Source: Paenibacillus massiliensis 2301065 = DSM 16942 (lineage in GTDB: Bacteria; Bacillota; Bacilli; Paenibacillales; Paenibacillaceae). From it: a stretch of DNA of 64,000 bases. Location: NCBI RefSeq assembly GCF_000377505.1, contig NZ_KB898190.1:248001-312000 (forward strand), given 5' to 3'. The notes beneath the pieces were generated by a model. The model searched no databases and had not been told where the DNA came from. It saw only the letters and a program-made list of their open reading frames with translations. The translations under genes were made by a program, and so were the position numbers. Positions 9,106 through 17,861 of this stretch are shown here, one piece after another (within the stretch, counting starts at the first letter, position 1; every line of letters starts with the position of its first letter).

Positions 9106-10284
9106 TCAATTGGTGATTGCAGTGTCTGCGTACTCATCTGGAATGTGTGTCTGTGCAAAGCCTGATGGATTGAACCAGTTGCCACTCTGTGCCCATGTAG
9201 CATCCAGCGGAATCCATGCTTCCTGCTCGGCAATGTACACTTCATTCCAGGCATGAGGCCCATAGCCCCCTGCTCCATTATAACCTAGCCCCGTCACAAC
9301 CTTCACCTGCAGCCCCTGTGATCTTGCCATCACTGCGTACAGGCGGGCATAGTCAATACATACACCCCTTCGGGTGTCAAAAGTATCGCGTGGAGTCTGC
9401 TCGCGCCATTCCCCTCGCTGCTCATAAGCCTCCACTTTATCGTAATCATACGCAATTCTGCTGCCTACCCAATCATACAGCCTTCGGGCCTTCTCCTCAT
9501 CCCCTGAAGCTCCACGGACAAGCTCAGCCGCAGCCCCTTCAATATCAGCAGGAATGCTACGATCAATAATCTCATATTTCTGTCGTAGAATGTCACTGAA
9601 TTCCTTCGTTACAGCCTGGGTCAATACCGGCAGCTTATCCTTGATGAAGCCTCCAGTCAGCGGAGCCACTACCGTCTGGGCACCCTTGCTGTAGATTGGA
9701 GAGGCCTGTACATAGCTACTGAAGGAACTACTTGGGTAAAGACTGACGCCAATGAACAGCACTGCAATGAGCATCATGGCGCGCGCTGCACCGATGACTA
9801 CACCAATGCCTGCACCAGATAATCTCCCCAGAAAGCTGGATGCCCCCGTTGTATGAGAGGTCGAATCCTTATCTCGCCCCATGACTAACGCATAGATTCC
9901 CCGTAACAGCGACATAACGATAATATAGCTGAGAAGGAACAACAGAGCAAAGCGCAGCAGCGGGAACATCTCCACCACCTGAAGCACAGCCTCCATCATA
10001 TCCCGGAAGCTGCTAGTGCTCGTGTCGCGTTCGTTCAACACAGTCATATAATCGGCGAGCCAGCTCTGCACGATAGGAGATAGCCAAGCAGCAAGCCCGA
10101 AAGCGCCAAGAATACCCGCAACCGTTATTACACCATCTACGATCAGATTGAAGAGTGCTCCAGCAGATCTGGATGCCCCTCTACGCCAGCCCTGCAGTAG
10201 GGATATTACCACCACAACGATTAGCGCAACGGTTACCCCATTCCAATTCCATGACGTCAAATTCTCAAGCCAATCTTGCTCCAT
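9106..10284 (-). CDS. Membrane protein with CvpA-like N-terminus and transglutaminase-like domain
   Basis: A 392-residue protein. The first ~170 residues hold several membrane segments (VTVALIVVVVISLLQGWRRG resembles CvpA-type proteins). The C-terminal part is a transglutaminase-like cysteine-protease fold with a visible triad: Cys in RRGVCIDYARL (~310), His in GPHAWNEVY (~342) and Asp in IPLDATW (~358). Such domains act on peptides outside the cell. It lies between a small membrane protein (54 bases upstream) and a PBP gene (45 bases downstream), so a role at the cell wall is a reasonable inference. The substrate is unknown. Confidence 0.85.
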   Translation of the reverse strand: MEQDWLENLTSWNWNGVTVALIVVVVISLLQGWRRGASRSAGALFNLIVDGVITVAGILGAFGLAAWLSPIVQSWLADYMTVLNERDTSTSSFRDMMEAVLQVVEMFPLLRFALLFLLSYIIVMSLLRGIYALVMGRDKDSTSHTTGASSFLGRLSGAGIGVVIGAARAMMLIAVLFIGVSLYPSSSFSSYVQASPIYSKGAQTVVAPLTGGFIKDKLPVLTQAVTKEFSDILRQKYEIIDRSIPADIEGAAAELVRGASGDEEKARRLYDWVGSRIAYDYDKVEAYEQRGEWREQTPRDTFDTRRGVCIDYARLYAVMARSQGLQVKVVTGLGYNGAGGYGPHAWNEVYIAEQEAWIPLDATWAQSGNWFNPSGFAQTHIPDEYADTAITN

Positions 10285-10338
10285 CTCTACCTCCCTGCTT
10301 CAGGCTACAGCGTTCAGTCAGTGAGAGCTCAACCCAGC

Positions 10339-10785
10339 TTAGGGCGAGCTGCTCTTGGCCTGATCTATAAAGGTAGCGACGGTATCACTGACACTCCACT
10401 CCCCGAGTGGCACACCCTTGAAGGATACCTTCACTTTATCGCTGCCAGCTGTCCCTGTAACCTCCAGATTTGGACTCGTAATCGTAAAGCCCTCGTCTCC
10501 ATTGGAGGTATACTTCGCTTCCTTGGCTTCCTGCGCCATAACCTTGACCGCTTCCGATTTCATGGTCTCCACCGCCTCATCTTTTACACTCATGACGGCC
10601 TCTTGAATCTGATCCATCGATATACCACTGTAGATTAACAAACCAGCTACAATGACAATGACAATAAGCCATTTCAAGACGGTCTTGACTACATTCAGCA
10701 CAACAAGCAGCACCACTAGCGCGATTAGAATCACCAGCCAGTTCTGCTTGATAAATTCAATCCATACATTCATATCCATATTCAT
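10339..10785 (-). CDS. Small membrane-anchored protein of unknown function
   Basis: A 148-residue protein I do not recognise. It has two closely spaced hydrophobic segments at about residues 14-30 and 36-53, then a charged helical stretch (IQEAVMSVKDEAVETMKSEA) and a C-terminal beta-type domain ending in SSSP. It is the first gene of the operon that continues into the transglutaminase-like protein and the second PBP, which hints at an envelope role. Confidence 0.75.
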   Translation of the reverse strand: MNMDMNVWIEFIKQNWLVILIALVVLLVVLNVVKTVLKWLIVIVIVAGLLIYSGISMDQIQEAVMSVKDEAVETMKSEAVKVMAQEAKEAKYTSNGDEGFTITSPNLEVTGTAGSDKVKVSFKGVPLGEWSVSDTVATFIDQAKSSSP

Positions 10786-11039
10786 GACACTCCCGCTTCA
10801 GCTTAGCAAATATTCCACAAGGCTAGCAAGCCTCATGCACTCTATCATTATACATGATTCACTATTTCCCTGTCAGCTTGCCCTGCATGGCACTTTCAAA
10901 GGAATATAGCACGAGGAGATGGTAGACATTTCACCCCAATAACAAGATAGACGTACTGTAATATTTCAAAAAAAGGTCTATGTCTGTCCCAAGTGGAGTA
11001 GGCTCTACAAAGAGCCCGTACAAAGGAGTGGAAACCTGA

Positions 11040-12173
11040 GTGAAAACTGCCTTGTGGTTGTATCTGTTCCTGTTCATCGCCTTCTTCGATCTGCATGCCC
11101 AATACCCGATTCTTACTCCCTTTGCCATTTCCTTGGGAGCCGCCCCTACCTTCATTGGCTGGATGATGGGTATCTACTCCCTGACACATCTTCCTGGTAA
11201 TCTGCTCGCAGGGCCGGGTGTCGATCGCCACGGCAGCCGAAGATATATTATGTTCAGCTTGACAGCAGCAGGCTTTATTTTGGTGCTACAGGCATTTGTC
11301 AACTCCCCTTGGGAGCTGCTGGTGCTCCGTGCATGCAGTGGTTTTGTACTGGCTTTCTTGTCTCCCGCCTGTATGACACTATTGGCCCGTCTATCTGACG
11401 ATCCTGTCACCCAAGGAAAATATATGTCTGGTCACGGAGTCATACACACCCTTGCTTCCGTCATCTCACCAGCTGCCGGTGCATTTATAGTAGCCAGCCT
11501 TGGCTTTCAGAGCACCTTCAGCTCGCTTGGCATCATTCTGATCCTTACCGGGATCATGGCTTATTTCACCCTGCCCAAATCCTCACAGGTGCATACGACA
11601 CTTGCGCAGGAGAAGGACACAGATACCCCACTACCGAATTGGCGGTACTTTCTTCTGCCGTTAGTGATCGCCTGTGCTCAAGGAATCTTATTCTATGAGC
11701 TTCCGCTCCGTAATGCAGGGACGGAATCCATCCTGTCAACAGGGCTTCTGTTCTCGGTCATTAGTCTGGGCGGCCTGGTTACGTTAAGCATGCTATTCCT
11801 GAATAACTATTCTCCCTTGCTCAGATTAGTTAGCGGCATGCTTCTGATGGCGCTTTGTTTCTTTTATATGGCAGCCTTCGCCGATAGCTCGTTGGTTCCA
11901 GTCTTGTTCGTACTTGGCACAGCCAAAGGAATCATCTTTCCAGCCATGGCTGCTTTGTTCATTCGGTTGGGTGGCAACCGTCTTGGCAGAATCTTCGCCC
12001 TGCATTCCATTGTTGTATCTGTTGGCTCCTTCATTGGACCGGTCGTGGCGGGTCAGCTTCGTGATCAACACTCGCCTTTCTTCCTAGCCTTTCTGATCAT
12101 GACATGTGGCCTGCTCTTTCTGCCCTTGCGCCGCCCTACCCCTGTACCTCCACTCTCCACGAATGGCTCCTGA
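11040..12173 (+). CDS. MFS transporter
   Basis: A 377-residue major facilitator with about 11-12 membrane segments. The loop after the second segment carries a degenerate MFS motif A (GPGVDRHGSRRY, near residues 59-70). The start is a GTG at 11040 preceded by AAAGGAG. It is transcribed alone, divergently from the PBP operon. A small hairpin (GGCTCT/AGAGCC, ~11001-11016) sits in its short leader. The substrate cannot be told; drug or metabolite export are both possible. Confidence 0.85.
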   Translation: MKTALWLYLFLFIAFFDLHAQYPILTPFAISLGAAPTFIGWMMGIYSLTHLPGNLLAGPGVDRHGSRRYIMFSLTAAGFILVLQAFVNSPWELLVLRACSGFVLAFLSPACMTLLARLSDDPVTQGKYMSGHGVIHTLASVISPAAGAFIVASLGFQSTFSSLGIILILTGIMAYFTLPKSSQVHTTLAQEKDTDTPLPNWRYFLLPLVIACAQGILFYELPLRNAGTESILSTGLLFSVISLGGLVTLSMLFLNNYSPLLRLVSGMLLMALCFFYMAAFADSSLVPVLFVLGTAKGIIFPAMAALFIRLGGNRLGRIFALHSIVVSVGSFIGPVVAGQLRDQHSPFFLAFLIMTCGLLFLPLRRPTPVPPLSTNGS

Positions 12174-12309
12174 ACTATCTGAGCCAGTCGCCTATTTATA
12201 CAATATAAGGCGAATGCACAGGAGATCTGTCCCTGGGGCACATATCATACATTGTAGTCAGCAAACAACTTAAAACATAAGAAATCCCCACGAAAGCGAG
12301 GTACAGCAC

Positions 12310-12423
12310 ATGAGTAACTGTAACCCTTGTGGTCCAATGTACGGCGGTGTCTGGACATCTACAGGAACAATTCTGGTATTGTATGTGTTGCTGGTCATTA
12401 TTCTGCGTACTTTCTGGATCTAA
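12310..12423 (+). CDS. Small YjcZ-like sporulation-type membrane protein (37 aa)
   Basis: A 37-residue protein with a short polar, Cys/Gly-rich head (MSNCNPCGPMYGG) and one membrane helix (ILVLYVLLVIILRTF). This plan, including the LVLxxLLVII core, is that of the tiny YjcZ/SscA-type proteins found in spores of Bacilli. A GAGGT site lies about eight bases upstream of the ATG, and a strong terminator follows 46 bases after the stop, so it is a free-standing transcription unit. Family assignment is by pattern only. Confidence 0.65.
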   Translation: MSNCNPCGPMYGGVWTSTGTILVLYVLLVIILRTFWI

Positions 12424-12468
12424 TCTACTCCGATTCGAATTGAATTCAAATTGAGTCAATAGCAAAAG

Positions 12469-12507
12469 GGACCGGGAGCTCCAGTGGAGTTCGCGGTTCT
12501 TTTTTTA
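12469..12507 (+). terminator. Strong intrinsic terminator after the 37-aa gene
   Basis: A 14-position stem (12469-12482 with 12486-12499, one mismatch and some GU pairs), a three-base loop and eight T residues. Confidence 0.9.
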
Positions 12508-12740
12508 GATAATCCAATATAGGTTTGAGCGTTATTAGCTTTCAATAGAGCTGAACAATTCGATGTTCGCAAAGAAAAACCTCATCCCAACGTGGTTTGT
12601 CTCCTGTGAAAGTACGTCGATAGATATTTTTCTTTTGCTGCTTTTTGCATCTTATTTGTCATTATTGCTACACTAGACCTGAGCCCTCATCATTTCCCGG
12701 GGAATTCATATCCTACGCCTAGCGATTAGAGGTGAATCCA
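12508..12740. other. Intergenic stretch without a recognisable gene
   Basis: About 230 bases between the terminator and the Toprim gene. AT-rich, no convincing reading frame, no hairpin worth naming. The promoter of the Toprim gene presumably lies here but I cannot pick it with confidence. Confidence 0.5.
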
Positions 12741-13085
12741 TTGTCAGTAACCATCATTGTGGAAGGCAAAAATGACCGCAGCAAGCTTAGACGCCTGCTA
12801 ACGCCCGAGGTAACCATTCTCTGTACCTTTGGCACACTGAATACGGTCAAGCTGGAGCATCTGCGAAAGGAAGCACGACATGACGAGGTCTATCTCTTTC
12901 TGGATAATGACAGCTCAGGCAAAAAAATCCGTGGTGTGCTAAGCGACTCTTTTCCCGATGCCACGCATATGTATACCCGAAGAGGCTATGCCGGTGTCGA
13001 AGGCACACCTGATGAGTATGTCATTGCACAGCTTGAAAAAGCTGGCTTGGATGAATTTATCGTCTATCCAGCGGTACTGGATTAA
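12741..13085 (+). CDS. Toprim domain protein (YusF-like, related to RNase M5)
   Basis: A 114-residue stand-alone Toprim domain. The catalytic Glu is in TIIVEGKND (residue 8) and the metal-binding acidic pair in LFLDNDSSG (residues 55 and 57). Small proteins of this kind resemble the N-terminal half of RNase M5 and B. subtilis YusF; their task is unproven. The TTG at 12741 is chosen because AGAGGTG lies six bases upstream; an in-frame GTG at 12732 would overlap that site. Confidence 0.82.
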   Translation: MSVTIIVEGKNDRSKLRRLLTPEVTILCTFGTLNTVKLEHLRKEARHDEVYLFLDNDSSGKKIRGVLSDSFPDATHMYTRRGYAGVEGTPDEYVIAQLEKAGLDEFIVYPAVLD

Positions 13086-13098
13086 TTTCTTCTAAATA

Positions 13099-13125
13099 CA
13101 AAAAACTCCGCAAGGCTGCGGAGTT
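13099..13125 (-). terminator. Intrinsic terminator of ctaB
   Basis: AACTCCGC/GCGGAGTT stem (13104-13111 with 13118-13125) followed on the minus strand by a T run; it also lies just after the convergent Toprim gene. Confidence 0.85.
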
Positions 13126-13183
13126 CATATCACGTATTTGATGATGAGAAATGAATGACGATCATAACGATGACAGCTCACAA

Positions 13184-14122
13184 TTACTTATGCACCGTAT
13201 CGAAGATCATCAACAGGAAGCTGATCGTCAAGTAGTTAATGGAGAAGAAGAATACTTTTTTGGCCCATGCATCCGTGTCCTTTGCTTTGAAGCCCTTCAG
13301 AGCAAAATACAGCCATAGCAGGGATAAAAGCAAGGTCGCAATCATGAATACAAGGCCGGTATAGTTGTACACATACATCAGAATGGGTACAGGAATCAGT
13401 AGTATAATGTAAGGAAGCGTCTGCCACTTGGTGCGCTCAATGCCTTTGACCACTGGCAGGAGCGGGAAGCCGGCGGCACGGTACTCCTCCACTCTTCGGA
13501 TGGCAAGAGCCCAGAAGTGAGGGGGCTGCCACAAGAACAACAGAGCAAACAGCAACCATGCACCTAGGTCAATCTGACCAGAAGCAGCTACGTAACCGAT
13601 GACTGGCGGCATAGCACCAGAGATGCCTCCAATGGATGTACTCCATGTCGAGGTACGTTTAAGCCATAGGGTATAGATTACTACGTACACGAACATACCT
13701 AGCATACCCAGTAAACCAGCTAGTGGCCCGGATAGCAAGAACAAGACGGATAGGCCTACAATTCCCAAAACAATAGCGTAGATCAGCACAGTAGTCGGCT
13801 TGAGACGGCCTGTTGGTAATGAACGCTTGCGTGTGCGCTCCATCTTCATATCCAGCTCACGGTCAAAATAGTTGTTAAACACGCAGGAGGAAGCCATAAT
13901 AAGTGCGGTTCCGATTAGTGTAAAAAGCATTTTCATGTAGTCGACGTTCCAGCCGGAAGCCAGCCAAAATCCACCGAAGGCTGCAACCATATTGGTACGC
14001 AGGATACCAGGCTTGGTAACTGTAATAAAATCCTTCCAGGTACCTGCCTCAGCACCAGGTGGCTTACGACCTACTGTAACTGCGGCAGCGTCCGATTGAG
14101 TCTTATATTGTATATTATTCAC
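13184..14122 (-). CDS. ctaB: Protoheme IX farnesyltransferase (heme o synthase)
   Basis: A 312-residue UbiA-family prenyltransferase that adds a farnesyl group to heme b to make heme o for terminal oxidases. The first Asp-rich motif NNYFDRELD (residues 83-91) with the following KMERTRKRSLPTGR is diagnostic for CtaB, and there are about nine membrane segments. The start is a GTG with AAGGGGG about 11 bases upstream. The usual neighbours ctaA and the cta oxidase genes are absent, so it is transcribed alone. A hairpin with a T run (14152-14178) lies in the short leader on the same strand. Confidence 0.93.
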   Translation of the reverse strand: MNNIQYKTQSDAAAVTVGRKPPGAEAGTWKDFITVTKPGILRTNMVAAFGGFWLASGWNVDYMKMLFTLIGTALIMASSCVFNNYFDRELDMKMERTRKRSLPTGRLKPTTVLIYAIVLGIVGLSVLFLLSGPLAGLLGMLGMFVYVVIYTLWLKRTSTWSTSIGGISGAMPPVIGYVAASGQIDLGAWLLFALLFLWQPPHFWALAIRRVEEYRAAGFPLLPVVKGIERTKWQTLPYIILLIPVPILMYVYNYTGLVFMIATLLLSLLWLYFALKGFKAKDTDAWAKKVFFFSINYLTISFLLMIFDTVHK

Positions 14123-14151
14123 GTTGGATCATGCCCCCTTCATTATCAGTC

Positions 14152-14178
14152 AGAAAAAAATGGAGGTTTTCTGCCTCC
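14152..14178 (-). other. Hairpin with T run in the ctaB leader
   Basis: GGAGG/CCTCC stem (14162-14166 with 14174-14178) followed on the minus strand by seven or eight T residues, about 30 bases ahead of the ctaB start. It may be an attenuator, or a 5' mRNA hairpin, since a divergent gene begins only 90 bases further. Confidence 0.45.
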
Positions 14179-14268
14179 GATATAAATTTTATCACAATTA
14201 TTTGCCAAAGAGTTTGACAAAGATCGTACATTTCCAATTTTAGAGACATGAAAAGGAGCTGTTGTCGT

Positions 14269-15252
14269 GTGGATACAGCAACACATTTTGCCATTGGCTT
14301 CGGTCTGGCAGGTCTTGCCTATATTGATCCAGTAGTTGCAGCCGATCCCGTCACTGCTGGAGCTGTTATGCTCGCTACTGTGCTCGGATCGCAGGCGCCC
14401 GATTTCGATACCGTACTAAGAATGAGGGGGAATGCAGCCTATATACGCAATCACCGCGGATTATCTCACTCTCTTCCCTTTCTGGCCATATGGACGTTCC
14501 TGATTACGGCATTGATTATGTTACTGTTCAGAGAAGCCGCCATATGGCACGTAGCCCTGTGGACTGGGATCGCCGTATGTCTGCATGTCTTCACCGATTT
14601 ATTCAACACCTATGGTACACAGGCTCTGCGTCCCTTCAGCCGTAAATGGATTTCCTGGGACATCATTCATATTTTTGACCCATTCATCTTCGGAAGTCAT
14701 GTCGTCGCAATTGTACTTTGGGCACTGCAATTATTGCCACCTGCCCCTCTGTTCACGGCGCTATATGGACTGCTCATCTTCTATTATATATGGAGAGTGT
14801 GGAATCATCGGCTGGGGAGACAGCAAGTACAGCAGCTGGATGCTGGATACAAGGAGGGAGACACCTATTCTCTAATTCCAACGATGTCCTGGAACAAATG
14901 GCATGTCGTGAAGGCATCACGTAATGGCAGCTATGAGCTCGGCATCTATGAGAACGGTGAGCTGAATTGGAATCGACGCGCCAAGTCCTCTACGCACGCA
15001 GCTGTGGAAGTCTCCACCCAGCACAGTGACATTCGTTCCTTCTTGTATTTCTCCTCGTATGCTGTGGCGGATGTAGAAGAATTTGCTTGGGGATATATTG
15101 TTCGTTGGACCGATGTTCGTTATCGGCACCGAAAGCAGTATCCGTTCGTAGCAGTCATTGCTATGGATCGCAACTTCGAGACACTTCACACCTATGTCGG
15201 CTGGCTAAGTGACGAGAAAATGCAAAAAAGACTGTCCCCTCACATGAACTAG
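14269..15252 (+). CDS. YfhP-like membrane-bound metal-dependent hydrolase (DUF457)
   Basis: A 327-residue protein beginning VDTATHFAIGFGLAGLAY, matching the start of the YdjM/YfhP (DUF457) family. The family's metal-binding residues are visible: His in DTATHF, Asp in SQAPDFD, and NHRGLSHS. About four membrane segments follow, then a soluble C-terminal domain. The GTG at 14269 is preferred over the ATG at 14248 because AAAGGAG lies ten bases upstream and the family starts at this point. It is divergent from ctaB. The reaction is unknown. Confidence 0.85.
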   Translation: MDTATHFAIGFGLAGLAYIDPVVAADPVTAGAVMLATVLGSQAPDFDTVLRMRGNAAYIRNHRGLSHSLPFLAIWTFLITALIMLLFREAAIWHVALWTGIAVCLHVFTDLFNTYGTQALRPFSRKWISWDIIHIFDPFIFGSHVVAIVLWALQLLPPAPLFTALYGLLIFYYIWRVWNHRLGRQQVQQLDAGYKEGDTYSLIPTMSWNKWHVVKASRNGSYELGIYENGELNWNRRAKSSTHAAVEVSTQHSDIRSFLYFSSYAVADVEEFAWGYIVRWTDVRYRHRKQYPFVAVIAMDRNFETLHTYVGWLSDEKMQKRLSPHMN

Positions 15253-15343
15253 ACAGTCTCTTGGTTATACTCGAACGAATCACAATATTGCAGTTGGCAA
15301 GGAACGCTATTAGAGCATCCGTTACAGTTCCAACCTGAATAAT

Positions 15344-15378
15344 GGGCATGAGTGACACGATAACTGACACTCATGCCT
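15344..15378 (+). other. Perfect 10-bp inverted repeat in intergenic DNA
   Basis: GGCATGAGTG (15345-15354) with CACTCATGCC (15368-15377), 13-base loop, followed by an AT-rich stretch. It may be the terminator of the yfhP-like gene, although the T run is poor; a second stem (AGACTGTC/GACAGTCT) overlaps that gene's stop codon. The rest of 15253-15539 holds no gene that I can see. Confidence 0.45.
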
Positions 15379-15539
15379 TAAATTTTCGAAATACTTCCGC
15401 TCGACAGAGGCACAAACGTCCCATTCCAGTGTTACTATGTAAGCGTACTCTTGACGAAATAGTGGCGTTTGATTCACAATACAAGAAGGAATACTTAAAA
15501 AATAAAGGAAACGGTTAAATTCCGTCTAGCCATGACGAG

Positions 15540-15570
15540 AAAAAGCCGGAGCACTTACGCTCCGGACTTT
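15540..15570 (-). terminator. Intrinsic terminator of the first SASP gene
   Basis: CCGGAGC/GCTCCGG stem (15546-15552 with 15559-15565) followed on the minus strand by TTTTT, about 30 bases after the stop. Confidence 0.85.
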
Positions 15571-15601
15571 CATTCATGCAGGTATTGCTGAAAGTCGAGT
15601 C

Positions 15602-15835
15602 TTACAGTCCTGTCTGGCCTGCTGAAGTACCTGCCAGCGAAGCTTCTGCCTGCTGTACCAGCTTTTTGGTAATATATCCACCCAGGGAGCCAGCTTCACG
15701 AGATGGCATGTTGCCATAGTAGCCGTCTGCTGGAATTGTAATTCCAAGCTCCTGCGCAGCCTCATATTTCAATTGCTGAATGGCACTGTTAGCTTGTTGA
15801 ACAACCAGATTGTTTGAACGATTACGTCCTGCCAT
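15602..15835 (-). CDS. Alpha/beta-type small acid-soluble spore protein
   Basis: A 77-residue SASP that coats and protects DNA in the dormant spore. The family core is intact: LKYEAAQELGI, containing the GPR protease cleavage site (E-[IL]-type), and GGYITKKLV in the DNA-binding half. The ATG at 15835 has AAAGGAG at good spacing; an open frame runs further upstream but has no start signal. A sigma-G type promoter is seen at 15889-15918. The second copy at 19014-19253 shares a run of about 40 identical residues. Confidence 0.95.
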   Translation of the reverse strand: MAGRNRSNNLVVQQANSAIQQLKYEAAQELGITIPADGYYGNMPSREAGSLGGYITKKLVQQAEASLAGTSAGQTGL

Positions 15836-15888
15836 ATTTGAATCTCCTTTCAGTCTTGTGAATGAAGTTCCTTGCAAGCTTGCAAGCT

Positions 15889-15918
15889 TAGTATGGCTCA
15901 GACCCGGTTGCTTATTCC
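15889..15918 (-). promoter_or_regulatory. Sigma-G type promoter of the first SASP gene
   Basis: On the minus strand GGAATA (15913-15918), 17-base spacer, CATACTA (15889-15895). The -10 sequence is identical to those at 18977 and 60905, all upstream of forespore-type genes. Confidence 0.75.
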
Positions 15919-15953
15919 TGAAATGATCATATTCAATTATGGAGGTTTTTGCC

Positions 15954-16121
15954 ATGAGTAAGTCTCTGTCCATGTGGTTCGCAGCTTCTTCCATCGTACT
16001 ATTGACCGCTTCCGCTGTTGCGATCAGCCATTCGATCTGGCTGGCTCTTCTGCTTGGTTTGCTGTCTGTAGGAAATATTGGCTGGGGCTTCGTCGTCAAA
16101 GCCAAGCGCAATCGAGCCTAG
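15954..16121 (+). CDS. Small two-helix membrane protein, DUF5325/YlaF-like
   Basis: A 55-residue protein with two hydrophobic segments (FAASSIVLLTASAVAI and LALLLGLLSVGNIGWGFVV) and a basic tail KAKRNRA. Length and plan resemble DUF5325 (B. subtilis YlaF), of unknown role. The ATG at 15954 has GGAGGT seven bases upstream, which supports it as a real gene; a longer frame to 15939 has no such site. Its start is divergent from the SASP promoter. Confidence 0.7.
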   Translation: MSKSLSMWFAASSIVLLTASAVAISHSIWLALLLGLLSVGNIGWGFVVKAKRNRA

Positions 16122-16239
16122 TACCACGCCCCCTATGGGTGCAGCCGCTGCAAGCTTTAATAGTACGCTTATGCGATATGGTTTGGGTAACCGCTCTCTT
16201 TGTTCAAGATCTATTTGCTCAGCCATGCTGTATCCATAG

Positions 16240-16275
16240 CCAAAAAGAGGAGCCCATAAGGGCCCCTCTTTTTGG
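16240..16275. terminator. Bidirectional intrinsic terminator
   Basis: CCAAAAAGAGG/CCTCTTTTTGG with an inner GCCC/GGGC (about 15 bp, one mismatch). It can end the small plus-strand gene at 15954-16121. The stretch 16276-16467 holds no gene; it has a TAGCTAGCTC/GAGCTAGCT stem directly after the trpS stop codon (16439-16467). Confidence 0.85.
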
Positions 16276-16467
16276 TGTATCTAATACATAAGATGCAGCT
16301 ATTGCACCTTCATGCATTGAAGGCTAGTGTACAAAGAGGGACTGGCCCAAAGAAGCATGTCCTACGAGTTTATCCTACTCCTACAGAGTTTAAACTACTG
16401 AGTTTAGCTTACGGAAGCCTATGCTATGGCCGGATTTTATAGCTAGCTCACTTGCGACGAGCTAGCT

Positions 16468-17451
16468 TTATCTAGGCAAAAAGCCCATCCGATGCCTTAC
16501 CTCAGTCAAAGTACGCTCAGCTGCCTCCTGCGCTCTTTCAGCGGATTGGGAGAGAACACGGGTCAACTCTCCGGATTCACGAATGTCTCGATAACGCTGT
16601 TGCAGTGGCTCGATGACGCTAAGCACGGCCTCAGCAAGCTCTTTTTTGAAGGCGCCATACATCTGCCCCTCGAATCTTCTCTCCACCTCGGATAGCGACA
16701 ATCCAGAGCATTGACTATAAATACTCATCAGATTGCTGACCTCAGGCTTGTTGGCAGGATCATAACGGACGTCGCTTCCCGAATCCGTAGTTGCCCGACT
16801 GATTTTCTTACGAATGACGGACGGCTCATCCAGCAATGCAATATAGCTGCCTGGGTTAGGATTGCTCTTACTCATTTTCTTCGAGCCATCATCCAGTGAC
16901 ATGATTCTAGCCCCAACCTCAGGAATATAAGGCTCTGGAATGGTGAAGAACTCCCCGAATCTGTGATTAAAACGTCCTGCCAGATCACGGGTCAGCTCCA
17001 GATGCTGCTTTTGATCCTCGCCTACGGGTACGAGATCCGCATTATAGATCAGAATATCAGCAGCCATCAGTGCAGGGTATACGAAGAGTCCCGCACCGAC
17101 TGATTCCTTCCCTTCCGACTTGTCCTTGAACTGCGTCATCCGCTCCAGCTCACCCATATTAGTCAACGTCGTCAGAATCCATCCGAGCTCTGCATGCTGT
17201 GGCACATGGGATTGGATGAACACACTGGATTTCACTGGGTCAATGCCAGCAGCCAGATACAACGCAGCTACAGCCTCTGATTGCTCCCGCAGCTTGGCTG
17301 GCTCCTGCTGGACAGTAATGGCGTGCAAGTCCACAACCATGAAATAACACTGATGCTCATGCTGTAAGGCCACAAAATTCTTCATAGCCCCGATGTAGTT
17401 GCCAAGGGTCAGTTGACCGCTGGGCTGAATACCTGAGAGCACTGTTTTCAT
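16468..17451 (-). CDS. trpS: Tryptophanyl-tRNA synthetase
   Basis: A 327-residue class I aminoacyl-tRNA synthetase that charges tRNA-Trp. The HIGH-equivalent motif is PSGQLTLGNYIGA (residues ~10-22) and the KMSKS loop (KKMSKSNPNP) lies near residue 193. Length and the GSDVRYDP region fit bacterial TrpRS type I. The ATG at 17451 has GGAGGAG upstream. Expression is controlled by the T-box leader directly upstream, which has a UGG (Trp) specifier. Confidence 0.97.
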   Translation of the reverse strand: MKTVLSGIQPSGQLTLGNYIGAMKNFVALQHEHQCYFMVVDLHAITVQQEPAKLREQSEAVAALYLAAGIDPVKSSVFIQSHVPQHAELGWILTTLTNMGELERMTQFKDKSEGKESVGAGLFVYPALMAADILIYNADLVPVGEDQKQHLELTRDLAGRFNHRFGEFFTIPEPYIPEVGARIMSLDDGSKKMSKSNPNPGSYIALLDEPSVIRKKISRATTDSGSDVRYDPANKPEVSNLMSIYSQCSGLSLSEVERRFEGQMYGAFKKELAEAVLSVIEPLQQRYRDIRESGELTRVLSQSAERAQEAAERTLTEVRHRMGFLPR

Positions 17452-17512
17452 AATTACACTCCTCCTATTTCCGATATGATCTGCAATTCCACTGAGTCTC
17501 CCTAGCGAACGC

Positions 17513-17830
17513 AAAAAAGGCCCCACATCCCCAAGGGACGCGAGACCGTGGTACCACCCTAATTCGCTGTCTCTGACTATGGCCCGAGAGCTGTTCTGTT
17601 GAACAGCACGGAAATCACCAAGAATAGAAGACCAGCCTTCAGGTTCCTGTAACGGGGAACAGTCGTTCCTTCATACTGACAAGCAAACAACGTAAGCTTG
17701 GGTTCTGTCGGAAACTCCAAGGTCCATTCGGCATTCCTCTCCCGCCGATTCACATCAACCATCGGCTTTCTGTAGAGAGTCTGGATTGCTTACTCTTCCT
17801 TGTCATCGTATTCAGCGGTATGCGGGACAG
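17513..17830 (-). promoter_or_regulatory. T-box riboswitch leader of trpS (Trp specifier)
   Basis: The T-box sequence AGGGTGGTACCACGG lies at 17546-17560 on the minus strand. Downstream comes the intrinsic terminator: a 13-bp stem with GU pairs (17521-17549), then TTTTTT. Upstream, the specifier loop reads GAAUGGACC, placing UGG, the Trp codon, at 17724-17726. Uncharged tRNA-Trp would pair with the specifier and the UGGU bulge, stabilise the antiterminator and allow trpS expression. Confidence 0.95.
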
Positions 17831-17861
17831 TATCATTTGACTGTCTCTTTTACTTAACAGT

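Noticed and set aside
12180..12215. CGCC...GGCG hairpin after the MFS gene as its terminator
   Set aside because: The stem is short with an AT-only loop and no T run follows.
15999..16226. 75-codon minus-strand frame (MAEQIDLEQRERLPKPYR...) antisense to the small membrane protein
   Set aside because: It has no ribosome binding site, overlaps a better supported plus-strand gene and has an odd C-terminus.
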